64,000 nucleotides of DNA. Source: Polyodon spathula (Eukaryota; Chordata; Actinopteri; Acipenseriformes; Polyodontidae). This document shows positions 47,761-58,699 of this stretch, piece by piece. Below the pieces are notes generated by a model. It was not told where the DNA came from. It saw only the letters and a program-made list of their open reading frames with translations, and did no database searches. Every line of letters starts with the position of its first letter. Position 1 is the stretch's first letter. The DNA lies in assembly GCF_017654505.1 (NCBI RefSeq), contig NC_054534.1, forward strand, positions 48,372,788 through 48,436,787, read 5' to 3'. The position numbers and the translations under genes are program-made.

Positions 47761-49560
47761 GACCTTTTTAACCCAGCAGTGAACTCTTGATAAACTGTTA
47801 GCATTGGCATTCTCTTTCCACTTCAGTGTTCAAATTTAAACCTGTAGGACTGCAGCCACCTAGTTAATCTAGCATTGCTCGCTGCTTCGGTATCCGTGGT
47901 CCACTAAACTCTATTTAGAGCTGTCTTTCTCATCAGATCTGTTAACTCAGGTACAAACCTCCTGTAATACCCCGCTAAACCTAAAAACGGCCTCAATTGA
48001 TTTTTTTGTTTGCGGAGTTGCTATTTTGCTGACCTGAGGTTTGAGTACTGATTAGAGGAGAAACCTCAGAATGGAGCGAGGTAACCAGTGGAGCACAACA
48101 GGGATCCGTATTAGGTCCTCTGCTATTCCTAATCTACACTAATGATTTAGATTCTGGTATAGTAAGCAAACTTGTTAAATTTGCAGACAACACAAAAATA
48201 GGACGAGTTGCAAACACTGTTGCAGCAGCAAAGGTCATTCAAAGTGATCTAGACAAGATTCAAAACTGGGCAGACACATGGCAAATTACATTTAATAAAG
48301 AAAAGTGTAAGATACTGCATGCAGGAAGTAAAAATGTGCATGATAAATATCATATGGGAGATCCTGAAATTGAAGAAGGAATCTATGAAAAAGACCTAGG
48401 AGTTTTTGTTGACTGTTTTTGTTGATGTCTTCATCTAGACAATGAGAGGAAGATATAAAAAAGGCCAACAAGATACTTGGATATATTGTGAAAAATGTTG
48501 AATTTAAATCAAGGGAAGTAATGTTAAAATTGTACAATGCATTAGTAAGACCTCATCTTGAATATTGTGTTCAGTTCTGGTCACCTCACTACAAAAAGGA
48601 TATTGCTGCCCTAGAAAGAGTGCAAAGAAGAGCAACCAGAATTATTCAAGGTTTAAAAGGCATGTCATATGCAGACAGGCTAAAAGAATTGAATCTATTC
48701 TAATTCAACCATTCAAAATTTTAAAAGGTATCGACAATAACGACCAAAGGGACTTTTTCGACCTGAAAAAATAAACAAGGACCAGGGGTCAGAAATGGAG
48801 ATAGACAAAAGGGCATTCAGAACATAAAATAGGAGGCACTTTTTTACACAGAGAATCGTGAGGGTTTGGAACCAACTCCCCAGTAATTTTGTTGAAGCTT
48901 ACACCCTGGGATCCTTCAAGAAGCTGCTTGATGAGATTCTGGGATCAATAAGCTACTAACAACCGAACAAGCAAGATGGGCTGAATGGCCTCCTCTCGTT
49001 TGTAAACTTTCTTATGTTCTTATGACAGCACTACCCACTACATACCCCAAATACCCTGCTTCGTTCAAGCCTACAAAACTTTTTTCAGGGTTCTCTGTTA
49101 ACCTTGCGTCTCTTAAACTACTCAATACAGCTTCCACCTTAGTTAAATGATATTTCCAAAACTGAAACATATTCTGAATGTGGCCTTAAGACTCTGTCCA
49201 TCAAGCACTGGAATGATGCTTAGCCCAAAAGGCATCACTTTGTACTAGAAAGGTCGTGCTTCTGGTGTTAATTGGATATGCTAGTATCCCTTGGAAAGGT
49301 TGTTAAATACTCCACTTTACTTAGTTTCTCAATAAGTTAATCTGTCCTAGGCATTGGGTATGCATCAAACTTAGACACATTGTTTAACTGGCAGAAGTCG
49401 TTACAAAATCTCCATGTGCCATTGAGCTTTGCCACCATGATAACTGCACTCCTCCATGCTCTATGAGACTCTTTAGGACATCTGCTTTCTTCGCTTCAGG
49501 GATATGGTTGTATGACATTTGTTCAACAGGGCATTGAAGAAAAAACATCTTTATTACGAT
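47761..49560 (-). pseudogene. Ty3/gypsy reverse transcriptase remnant, split by a CR1-like LINE
   Basis: The minus strand from about 49560 reads VIMVAKLNGTWRFCNDFCQL followed by NNVSKFDAYPMPRTD (RT fingers and palm). A diverged palm region follows, then KVEAVLSSLRDARLTEN to 49022. After the LINE insert (48037-49021) it resumes at 48036-47761 with the FLG-like segment before RNase H. Stops and indels are frequent. With 45746-46990 it may form one minus-strand element. Confidence 0.75.
48037..49021 (+). mobile_element. CR1-like LINE, 5'-truncated, older copy inside gypsy RT
   Basis: Starts in the region coding for LIRGETSEWS and reads SNKLVKFADNTKIGRVANTV (FADD changed to FADN), LVRPHLEYCVQFWSPHYKKD and GLKGMSYADRLKELNLF to the tail at 49021. 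Several frameshifts and a short duplication (GTTTTTGTTGA, 48402-48427) show it is older than the copy at 42485. Confidence 0.88.
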
Positions 49561-50239
49561 ACACCATTGTGTATTTCCTGTACTTCTTCCTTTATTAACT
49601 CAGGTCCTATATTTACTTGACCTAGTACTGGACGAACACAGGATTTTCATGTTCGGATATTCGCTCATAATTTAAATATTCGTTCATTTTTCAAAGAGTA
49701 ATAAAAGCCATTATAGTGCTCTGAATGTAGGCAGACACAGCATAGCAGCAGGGGCAGGGGGGGTGTGGCTGCTATGTGTGTGTCTTTATTTTACATGTTA
49801 AAATAGAAAAATGTCCCAGGAGTAAAGAATAATTTGTGTAGAACTTACTTTACCCCAGTGAATAAACTACAAAAGAAAGGATGCCAAATAACAGTTCAAG
49901 TTAAATGTTGTTTTGTTTATTCCTGAAATAAATAGTACATAAAGTTGACAACACATTTTATTTTTATTTTTCATTCCTTGCTTTTGTCATTTCTTCACAG
50001 TAAGCGGTGGCCATATACACGTTTTCATAAACTAACAACACAATGTTTACTTGTGCCTTTTTGTAGCTGAACAAGCAAACAAAAACTGAAATTTAAACTT
50101 TAAACACTTAATAATAAAATAAAACAAACGTGGAAATGTACAGTGGTCCTGAAGTGCAAAACACAAACAATAAAAAATAAAAAAATACTTGCAAGGAAAA
50201 ATTAAAACACATACAGCCAAAAAACAAAACAAGTAAACA
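49561..50239. other. No gene recognised
   Basis: AT-rich sequence; a G run near 49757. No supportable coding region. Confidence 0.4.
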
Positions 50240-50396
50240 AAAAATAAGTAAAATTTTATTTATATAGTGTCCTTCATACAAGTCTCAAAGCACTTTACAC
50301 GACAAAAATAGTCAAATTTATAAAAACAAAACAAACAAACAACCTGTTGAATGGGCTGTTTTTAAAATTAATATATTAACATTGGTTGGTCAGTAA

Positions 50397-50479
<83 letters not shown>

Positions 50480-51830
50480 AGATACAACAATAAAAACTAA
50501 AACAGATATATCCATATACATATTATAAAAATGCTAGCTCAAACATTTTTGTCTGGTTTTATAAACAGATAGCGTCTCAGCTTCCCTCATATGTGCTGGT
50601 AGCTCATTCCAAAGTTTGGGGGTTCTATAACAATAAGCCTTTCCTCCTCATTTAACATAATTTATTTTAGGGATTACCAGCAATCCCATATTCAGTGATC
50701 TAAGGTTACGATTGGGGATATATTTGGTAAGCAGTTCTCCTAAATAGGTTGGTGCCAAATTATTTAGTGTTAATAATAGTATTTTAAAATCAACTCTAAA
50801 ATTTATGGGAAGCCAATGTAAATAAGCCAGCACTGGGGTGATCTGTTCCCTTTTCTGGTTTTAGTCAAGATTCTAGCAGCAGCATTTTGAACCAGTTGCA
50901 AACGAGACAATAAACATTTTGGGATGCCAGAAAATAACGCATTACAATAATCAATTCTGGGGAATACAAAGGCATGTACTAGTCTTTCAGCATCAGATTT
51001 AGAGATTATAGTTCTAAGCTTTGCAATATTTCAGTAGGGTCGAAGATCACACCTAAATTTCTTATTTCTAGTACAGGTTCAGAATGTAGTCTGCTGAAAT
51101 CTAGGCCAAATGATTCAGGCTTATCTAGCTGGTTTGATGAACCCACTAACAAAACATTTTTTTCTGCATTCAACATTAAGAATTTTTAAGACATCCAGCC
51201 CTTAATGTCAGTAAGGCAAAATACTATATTGGTCCCAAAAGAGGCATCATCAGGTTTTAGAGACAAATACAGCTGGGTGACATCTGCATAAAAATGGAAA
51301 TTTACTCCATGTTTGCTGTAATATCACCCAGAGGAAGCATATAAATGGAAAATAATAAAGGACCTAAAATAGAGCCCTATGGAAAACCACAAACTAATTC
51401 AGACAATGCAGATTTTTCATTCCCATTTAAAATAAATTGACATCTATCAGAAAGATAAGACTTGAGCCAGGATAAAACAACTCCAGATAAACCCACAAAA
51501 TCTTGCTGGTGATTGCTTAAGATAGAGTGATCCACAAAATAAAAAGCAGCACTTAGATCTAATAAAATTAACACTGATAAATAACCAGAGTCAGCACCAA
51601 TTAATAGATCATTTACCAAGAGCTGTCTTGGTACTTTCAAACAAAGAAAACACAAGCAAAAAAGAAAACTCACAACAGAAATGTCTGGGTGGGTTTTGGG
51701 TGGAGAAGAAACAGATCAGACCTCTGATTAGTGCAAAAAAAAAACCCATTCTGATCCTGGACCATTCAATCTGTTGTATAAGTGGGCCTACATTTATTAT
51801 GTTCTCTAGCATAATTCTTTAAATGATATT
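50240..51830 (-). mobile_element. L2-like LINE, 3' half
   Basis: The minus strand reads LLIGADSGYLSVLILLDLSA, then AFYFVDHSIL and GVVLSWLKSYLSDRCQFILN (RT motif A region; the usual AFDTVDH is mutated) at 51673-51377. The C-terminal LAYLHWLPINFRVDFKILLL and LAPTYLGELL are at 50833-50700. The 3' end near 50250 has the TTTATATAGTGTCC motif typical of this group. A TA microsatellite (50401-50476) expands the 3' UTR. All frames are broken. Confidence 0.8.
50401..50476. repeat. TA microsatellite, 76 bases
   Basis: Uninterrupted TA run inside the 3' UTR of the L2-like LINE. Confidence 0.97.
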
Positions 51831-52098
51831 CAAATTAATTACAGGCATGTATTTTCAAGTGGCACCGTGCATCCTTGGTTTGGGATACGAGGACGAAAAA
51901 AGTCACAGGTAAGGGCTTTGTCGATGGAATGTGTACAGTATACCATTGATCAGTCACAATAAACATGTTTTAAAAAATCACAAGGAATATAGAAATTAAG
52001 AATAGACCTGGACCAAATCAACTCTGACCCACTCGTTTATTAAGCCTTGTTCTTATGGTGCATTTATTTATGTATTTGTTAAAGGTAAATTAAAGGTA

Positions 52099-53760
52099 AG
52101 GTAGTAGATAAAAGGTTCTACATTAATGGTGAGGCAATACCATCAGTGTCTGAGAAGCCAGTGAAAAGACTAGGAAGAGGGTACAATGGGGATCTAAAGG
52201 ACACAGTTTGTGTGGGAGAAGTTAGACAACAAGCAATGGAAGGGTTGAAGAGCATAGACAGCAGCACTTTACCGGGCAAACTAAAACTCTGGTGCTTTCA
52301 GTTTGGTCTACTGCCAAGATGGCTATGGCCACTGATTGTGTACAAGGTTTCCTTGACAACAGTTGAGAAGCGGGAAGCTTTAATCAGTTGATATGTCAGG
52401 AACTGGTTGGGAGTTCCATGCTGCCTCAGCAGAGTGGAACTTTATGGTAAAGGAATACTGCAGCTACCAACCTCTGCTTTAACCGAGGAGTTTAAGTGCG
52501 CCAAGGTCCGACTGGAAATTACATTAGTAGATTCATGAGAAAGATACGTAAGGGAGGCAACACCTGTGCTAAAAGGTGAGCTGAGAATACAGATAATAAT
52601 TTGGCACAATACATTGGGGAGTAAACCAGGGTAAAAAATTGGAGCCAACTAAATTTAAAAAAAACAAAAAAAACAAAAACAAAAAAAAGCACATTTTGAC
52701 AGAATGTAAGGTGGGTCTTAGCCAAGGGCAGTTTACTTGGCGCCATCAACAGGTGCTGCGATGTTTGGCCTTAGCATTGGAAGACAAGCGTAACCTGACC
52801 AATAAGTTGCCACCAGTTCCATCAAAGCATTACACACAAAAGACAATATTCCTCCATCCAGGAAATCAACCACCAAGAAAAGGTGTAAAACCAAGCCTTG
52901 CCCAGGACAACTGGAAGCTGCTAGGGACTGGAAAATGCTGGCAGATGTTGGTCAACGGCTTATTTTTCCACCTGAGATTGCCACCACTAACCTTCAACCA
53001 GACATTGTCTTGTGGTCTGGATCAGCACGGCTTGTTCATCTGGTAGCGTTAACAGTGCCATGGGAAGATGCTGTGGATGAAGCCTATGAGAGGAAGAAAT
53101 TTCGGTATGCTCAACTAGCTGCTGAAACGGAACAGCAAAGATGGAGGGTGCGGGTTTATCCAGTGGAGGTGGGTTTCGAGGATTTGTGGCACACTACAAC
53201 CTGGTTTCTTAGAGATGTCGGTTCAGTGGCCAAGAGTTGAGTCTCACAGTGAAGAACTTATCAGAAGCAGCAGAAAGGAGCAGCAACTGGCTGTGGTTAA
53301 GACGGAAAGATTCTGGCTGGGGATCTCAAGAACAATAGTAAGAAAGCAATGCTGATGTACGGGTAAGTAAGCTGGGCTGAGTTGAGTGGGGGATAGAGGG
53401 GGATGATGCTGGGACACCAGAATCTCTGTCTTGCCCTCTTGAGTTGTCATAAGCTAGTCGATGAAACACAGAGGATGGAAGGTGCCCACTTGAAGACCCC
53501 AGAGATGTACCCTACTTAGCTCAATCCAGACAGTTGTCCTGCTGATGAGCTGGGGAGACCACACTGTGGTTGATCCCCGGAGCCAGCATCGCAGCCGTTG
53601 TGTGTGCTGATGCGCTGGGGAGACAAAATAAGCTGATGCCTGAAGCCAGCATTACATTTCAGCCATCAACACCAGACAGAAGGATATCTACATCATCAGA
53701 TGGAAGGCAACACAAATGGATGGAGATGCAGATGGATCACATTAGTTTACTGTAAAGCTA
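52099..53760 (+). mobile_element. R2-type LINE 3' part with restriction-like endonuclease
   Basis: The plus strand starts in the RT thumb (DKRFYINGEAIPSVSEKPVK, then GLKSIDSSTLPGKLKLWCFQ). It continues in other frames with ILTECKVGLSQGQFTWRHQQ (a C/H motif region) and ends with the endonuclease-like block. That block reads LQPDIVLWSGSARLVHLVAL, TVPWEDAVDEAYERKKFRYA and YPVEVGFEDLWHTTTWFL, the PD-(D/E)xK fold of R2/NeSL/Hero-type non-LTR elements. An A-rich insert near 52654-52690 and frameshifts break it. 3' UTR from about 53460. Confidence 0.75.
52935..53240 (+). pseudogene. Restriction-like endonuclease domain of the R2-type LINE
   Basis: An open frame of 101 codons. PDIVLW supplies the PD, and the following acidic and lysine positions fall in TVPWEDAVDEAYERKK. 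In active relatives the second strand reads as an E-L-T-V-P type motif; here the residue before LTVPWE is A instead of E, so a metal-binding acid may be lost. The domain normally nicks the target DNA for insertion. Confidence 0.65.
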
Positions 53761-54625
53761 TGTCTTAGTTGGTGCTTATCTTGGCGAGAGCCGAGTTCAA
53801 ATCAGCATGAAGTTTTAATACCTACTCTCATGTAATGGAAATCGTTATAATGATAAAATGTCATTTGCCTCTGCTAACAAGGTGGCAGCAGTAGTTTTAG
53901 TGGTTAACTGCATTATGATTAGCAGGTCACTCATGATTTTTGCATCTTTGCTTTGGTTCACAGCCGCAGCCAGCCTCCCGCAGTAATAGAGTGGAGTTTT
54001 TTTATAAACTCCACGTATAATAATCATAGGTAGCTTACTTGTGCAATGTCAGAAATGTAAAGCCAATAATGTATTAAAATACTTTTTTTTTTTTTTTTTT
54101 TGCTATACGTATTTTATTTATGTGGTTGAAAAAATAAATGACTCATTTCTGCCCTTAAATAACCTGTGGTACATGTTTGTGTTTTAATCAAAAGACAGAT
54201 TGTTTCTCAATTCTATGTACTATCCGCAAAACAAAGTATTTATTTATTTATTTATTTAATTTTTATATGTTGAAATGTTTTAACAATCTACAGCACCACT
54301 TCATTTTGAGCAAATAGATCTTAATACTGTTGTAGTATAACATTGAGAGTGTACAACTTTAGGTTTTTTTTTTTAAATTTTATTCTGGTTGTCTATGAAA
54401 AAAGACACGTACCAAGTTATTTGGCACAGTAAAATACTAAATACCAAATGTTTAAATCATTTCATGAAATTAAGTTTTATTCTGGTGAATTATGGTAATT
54501 TAAATGATTTGCATTAGTCTTTATTCTGTGGAGCCTTTACTTGATAACTTGCATGATGTACTGTATACCATGATATAAAGGTTACCACAGTATTTTTAAC
54601 GGTTATCATACCGTTCAAATTTTAT
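53761..54625. other. No gene recognised
   Basis: AT-rich sequence with a T run near 54084-54101 and TTTA repeats near 54238-54262. Confidence 0.5.
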
Positions 54626-56251
54626 ACCGTCCCTACGTGGGAGGGCTGCTTGCGGTTCCCAGCTCCACCAGCAGAGGGAGCATGCCTGCTGGTTCTCTCA
54701 CTGTAGCCACAAGCGGAGGAGTTCCTGCTGCCTTCACTGCCAGAAGGGGGGAAACCCCTGCCGTCCTCGCCAAGAGCAGAGCAGCAGGAGCCAGAGGGAG
54801 AAAAGGAGCTGCCTCTCCCTTCATCACTGGAGGGACCAGGAGAGGGTGCTGGCAGTCATCAGCAGCCCCTGCATAGGTTGCTGAGGTGAGCACGGGGGAA
54901 AACAGCCAGGATGCTGCAGCTGCAAAGAGAGCTAACCCCAGCACCCTAGTGCTCGCTCCCCTCCTGCCATCACCTTCCGAGGGTCCGCTGCTGCCGTCGC
55001 CCAAGGATGACTGCCTTGCTCTGCTCAGGGATGCCACAGCCGCATTGCCTGGGGCTGCCTGTGCCTCTGTATCTCCTAGGGTTGCTAAAGGTCCCGCTTC
55101 GCCTGGGGTTACTGAAGGTCCCTATTCACCTGGGGTCGTTGAAGGTTCCACTTCTCCTGGGGTCACTGAGGAATCTCCTTCGCCTGGGATTACTGAGGTC
55201 TCTGCTTCGCCTGGGGTCACTGCCTGCTCTGCTTCGCCAGCGGTCACTGCCTGCTCTGCTTCGCCTGGGCTTGCTGTCTGCTCTGCTTCGCCTGGGCTTG
55301 CTGTCTGCTCTGCTTCGCCTGAGGTCATCGCCAGCTCTGCCTTGCCAGCTCTGCCTCGCCTGGGGTCACCGCCTGCTCTGCTTCGCCTGGGGTCGCCGCC
55401 TGCTCTGCTTCGCCTGGGGTCACCGCCTGCTCTGCTTCGCCTGGGGTCGCCGCCTGCTCTGCTTCGCCTGGGGTCGCCGCCTGCTCTGCTTCGCCTGGGG
55501 TCACCGCCTGCTCTGCTTCGCCTGGGGTCACCGCCTGCTCTGCTTCGCCTGGGGTCGCCGCCTGCTCTGCTTCGCCTGGGGTCACCGCCTGCTCTGCCTC
55601 GCCTGGGGTCGCCGCCTGCTCTGCTTCGCCTGGGGTCACCGCCTGCTCTGCTTCGCCTGGGGTCACCGCCTGCTCTGCTTCGCCTGGGGTCACCGCCTGC
55701 TCTGCCTCGCCTGGGGTCGCCGCCTGCTCTGCTTCGCCTGGGGTCGCCGCCTGCTCTGCTTCGCCTGGGGTCACCGCCTGCTCTGTTTCGCCTGGGGTCG
55801 CCACCTGCTCTGCTTCGCCTGGGGTCGCCGCCTGCTCTGTTTTGCCTGGGGTCGCTGCCTGCTCCGCTTTGCCTGTGGTCACTGTCAGTTCTTCCATGCA
55901 GCAGGAAATACTGTGGTTGGAGCCCCGCAAAGGAGAGCTGCCGGCCATGAAGAAGGGAGGGGGGAGGTCAGGAGACCAGCTTCCCCAGCCACACTTTTGC
56001 GGCAGGAGAAACTGTGACCGGCGACTCAAAAGAGGGAGCTGCTGGACACAGAGAAGGGGGGGAGGTCCGGAGACCTCCCCACGAGCAGCCGGGTGGCAGT
56101 TAGGATTTCCTTGGCCGGAGACCTGGTTGCAGTCCACCATGACGTTATGGATGTTTGGGTGGGAGGAGGACCTCCCGCCATGACCACCTTGCTCCCCCGC
56201 TTTCGGGACTTTGGGACTGAGGGGGGAGGTTGCCGTTTGGGGGGGGGGATA
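54626..56251 (+). pseudogene. Ty3/gypsy 3' internal coding region with expanded repeat
   Basis: Plus-strand frames start AVPSSTSRGSMPAGSLTVAT, pass through LAPLLPSPSEGPLLPSPKDD and then a 27-bp tandem array. They end with ILWLEPRKGELPAMKKGGGR, then DVWVGGGPPAMTTLLPRFRD and FGTEGGG. The final part matches 46351-46900 (minus). A G-rich polypurine tract (about 56220-56250) and a TGTAACAGGG LTR start follow. A stop at 54877 and a frameshift near 55340 show that it is not coding now. Confidence 0.7.
55084..55870 (+). repeat. 27-bp coding minisatellite, about 29 units
   Basis: The first nine units are diverged and read as nine-residue units of the type SPGVTEGPY, SPGVTACSA and SPGLAVCSA. After a deletion-linked frameshift near 55340 come about 20 nearly identical units (CTGCTCTGCTTCGCCTGGGG plus a seven-base TCACCGC or TCGCCGC end). 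Because 27 is a multiple of three, both strands stay open: PALLRLGSP on the plus strand and TPGEAEQAV on the minus strand. Confidence 0.93.
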
Positions 56252-56358
56252 TGTAACAGGGTGAGGAGCCCTGTACATGTATTTTTTTATTTTAGAATGG
56301 ACTGCCCCTACACAATTTATTATTTAGTATTTGTATTCTGATTTATTTATTGTATTTA
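56252..56358 (+). mobile_element. Start of a gypsy 3' LTR, truncated
   Basis: TGTAACAGGGTGAGGAGCCC follows directly after a polypurine tract. Only about 107 bases remain before a TA and a Tc1 end. Confidence 0.55.
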
Positions 56359-56510
56359 CAGTGCTAATAGAAAGTGTACACCCCTTTCATTTGTTCATTG
56401 TTGTCTTATAGCCTGGAATTAAAATGCATTAAAATAGTTTTTTTCATTTATCTTCACATCCTACCCCACAACTTCTAAGTGAAAAAATATTCTAGATATT
56501 TGTAAAAAAT
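56359..56510 (+). mobile_element. Tc1 terminal fragment (family of A, G, I, J)
   Basis: Starts CAGTGCTAATAGAAAGTGTA after TA and runs through the 5' UTR (ATTAAAATGCATTAAAATAG) to about 56510, where a CR1-like tail is joined. Confidence 0.8.
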
Positions 56511-56622
56511 TCAAGAAGCTGTTTGAGATCGAGAGCAATAAGCTACTAACAACCAAATGAGCAATATGGGCCAAATGGCCTCCTCTCGTTTGTAAACTTT
56601 CTTATGTTCTTATGTTCTTATA
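56511..56622 (+). mobile_element. CR1-like LINE, 3' tail
   Basis: About 112 bases: CAAGAAGCTG, AATAAGCTACTAACAACC, AATGGCCTCCTCTCGTTTGT and a TTATGTTC tail repeated twice. Inserted at the edge of the Tc1 fragment. Confidence 0.85.
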
Positions 56623-58138
56623 AGCATTCACGATCCAGGAGATCCCAGACTCTGGTCACCTTGGCCAAGATCAACAGTTTCTGCACCACGGGGGATTCCA
56701 ATGCCTGCACCCCTAGCAACAGGGGCTCCAGAAGGAATTCCTCCCCCATGGTCAGAACGGCGTCTCAGCCAATATTAAACATGCTCCAGGTCTTAAACAG
56801 GTCCTGGTGAAAGACCGGCCAGAGGGGGGCACAGAACCCTGACAGAGGCCCAGTGCTTTCCGGTCCAGTGGACGCTGATGGCCACAAACTCAGAGGGTGG
56901 ACTCTGAGCCGATTCCAGAGCATCGACGCCACCAGTTGGTTGATGACCAGAGCTCATCCCCTGAAAGAAAGTAGTTTCAGCAGACCCTTCCATGACCTCA
57001 GCTTTGTCCTCCAACTCCACCCAGTTGGCTGCGACGAGGTCTCCGCTGGGCTCACAGATATTTCAAGCTGTGGGTGCTCCACTGGAACTGTTGGAACACG
57101 ACAGGGAGGGAGTACACCCACCAGGGACCTTCCAGTAACCCGGAGCATTTGTTCCAGTTGATCCTGGGAGAGGAAGCGGCAGAGTATATGCTCTGGTAGC
57201 TCTGCATCCTCTCCAGGTCAACCGGATCAGCTTTATCACCGCTTGTCTCATCAAAAGGGGCATCTCCCCAGTCTCGTAATTTTTCGCCAGGACTCGCGCA
57301 AGTCCCAGAACTTCTTATAAAATTCCATGGTCAGCCCATCGATGCCCGGTGATTTGTTGTAAGGCTTCTGACTGAGGTCAGTTAGCCCTTGAACTCTTCC
57401 GTGACGCCCTCACCGACCGTGGGAAGCCCGTCCGACAGAACCCTGCATGTGTCAGAGTGGATGGGATCCAGAGAGATGAGGGTAGAGTAGAAAGCCCTGA
57501 CTCTCTTGTTATCGCTCTCCGGATCCGTCAGAAGGGATCCATCATCCGCCAGGAGGCAGGTGATGGTTTTGCGATCTCCCTCCTTTTTCTCCAGCGCGTA
57601 GAAGAAGTGTGTGCCGTGGTCCATCTCTCACAGGAACTGGACCTGCGAGTGCATAAATACCCCCCAGGACCACTGGAGCTGCAGGTCCCACAAGGTGCTC
57701 TTCTTCTCTTCATACACGCTCTGCTCAAGTTGGTCCTCGTGAGCCAGCTTTCCCAATCAAGCAGCTCCCTTTTCAGTCGCTCGATCCATGAGTCCCTCCG
57801 TCTGCTCGCACCCCTCTTGTAATCCTGACAGAGGATCTTGACCTGCACTTTCCCTATGTACCACCACTGACTCTACATGGGGAAGTGAGATCATCTGCCA
57901 TGCCAGACCGTCCAAAAGTCCTGGAAAGACCGCTGAACGACATTCACCCCCCCATTCCAGCAGCCAGTTGGCTTCGGCCTCCGGAGTAGAGTACGCTTCC
58001 TGCAGGAAACACACGGAGTAACCTCCTTTCACAGGAAGAAGATTACCTGGGCCCTGTGGAAATGATCCTTGCATCCGTTGACATTTACGGTACCAGTGTG
58101 ATACATGATCTCTGTCAGGATTTGTTGGTAACACTTAT
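56623..58138 (-). mobile_element. Tx1-like (L1-group) LINE fragment
   Basis: Minus strand, from 58134 downward. An endonuclease-region stretch (GGYSVCFLQEAYSTPEAEAN, then WLLEWGG) is followed by shifted sequence. Then comes THFFYALEKKEGDRKTITCL, ADDGSLLTDPESDNKRVRAF and YSTLISLDP (57624-57382), the region between endonuclease and RT in Tx1-like LINEs. RT palm motifs are decayed or absent toward 56623. Several frames are needed. Confidence 0.7.
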
Positions 58139-58690
58139 TGGAGATCCTGAGATCTCCCAAAGTTCACCAACTGGTCATGGAACTTTCGGGCACGAATGTA
58201 CACATACATGCCCGAAGTTTTATTGACAAGCTGTACCTTGTACCTGCGGTGGATGGTTGCCACAAAAACTCCAGGAGCTCCCTCGATATTTATTTAGTGA
58301 GCAAGGCTTCTAAGGGGGGTAAATAAGGCATCAAAAGACCCTATGCGTTCTAGATTGGTTATAATGGGCTACACTTTGGGGTTCTGCTTTTCGTGGTGTC
58401 CGGCTTACTCACTAAAATCATTAGTATTTCTCCAAAAAGGAGACGATAAACTATTTAGGCATACTTCGATATTTAGTGAGCAAAGCGTCTAAGGTGGGCA
58501 ATGAGGCAAAACAAGCGGGTATTATAGGGTACCGCTATGCTGCTGATAGATTTGTTATTAATATTTTATTTTATTTTTTTTTTTTAAAGAAGGAGTGATT
58601 TTATTTTTTAAATAGTAGCAATATATTAATTGAACAAGATGTGTAAGTGAGTTAAAACACACAGAAAAACAACATGCTGCTTTGTCAACT
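58139..58690. other. No gene; contains a spaced direct repeat
   Basis: A segment starting TCGATATTTATTTAGTGAGC at 58283 recurs as TCGATATTTAGTGAGC at 58466, each followed by similar AAGC-TCTAAG-GG text over about 45 bases. The spacing of about 183 bases could be one satellite period. An A/T-rich tract lies at 58561-58590. Confidence 0.5.
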
Positions 58691-58699
58691 ACACCGCGA

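Noticed and set aside
55325..56278. Long minus-strand frame of TPGEAEQAV repeats
   Set aside because: The 27-bp unit keeps all compatible frames open on both strands. The flanking gypsy order and polypurine tract support the plus strand as the original coding strand.
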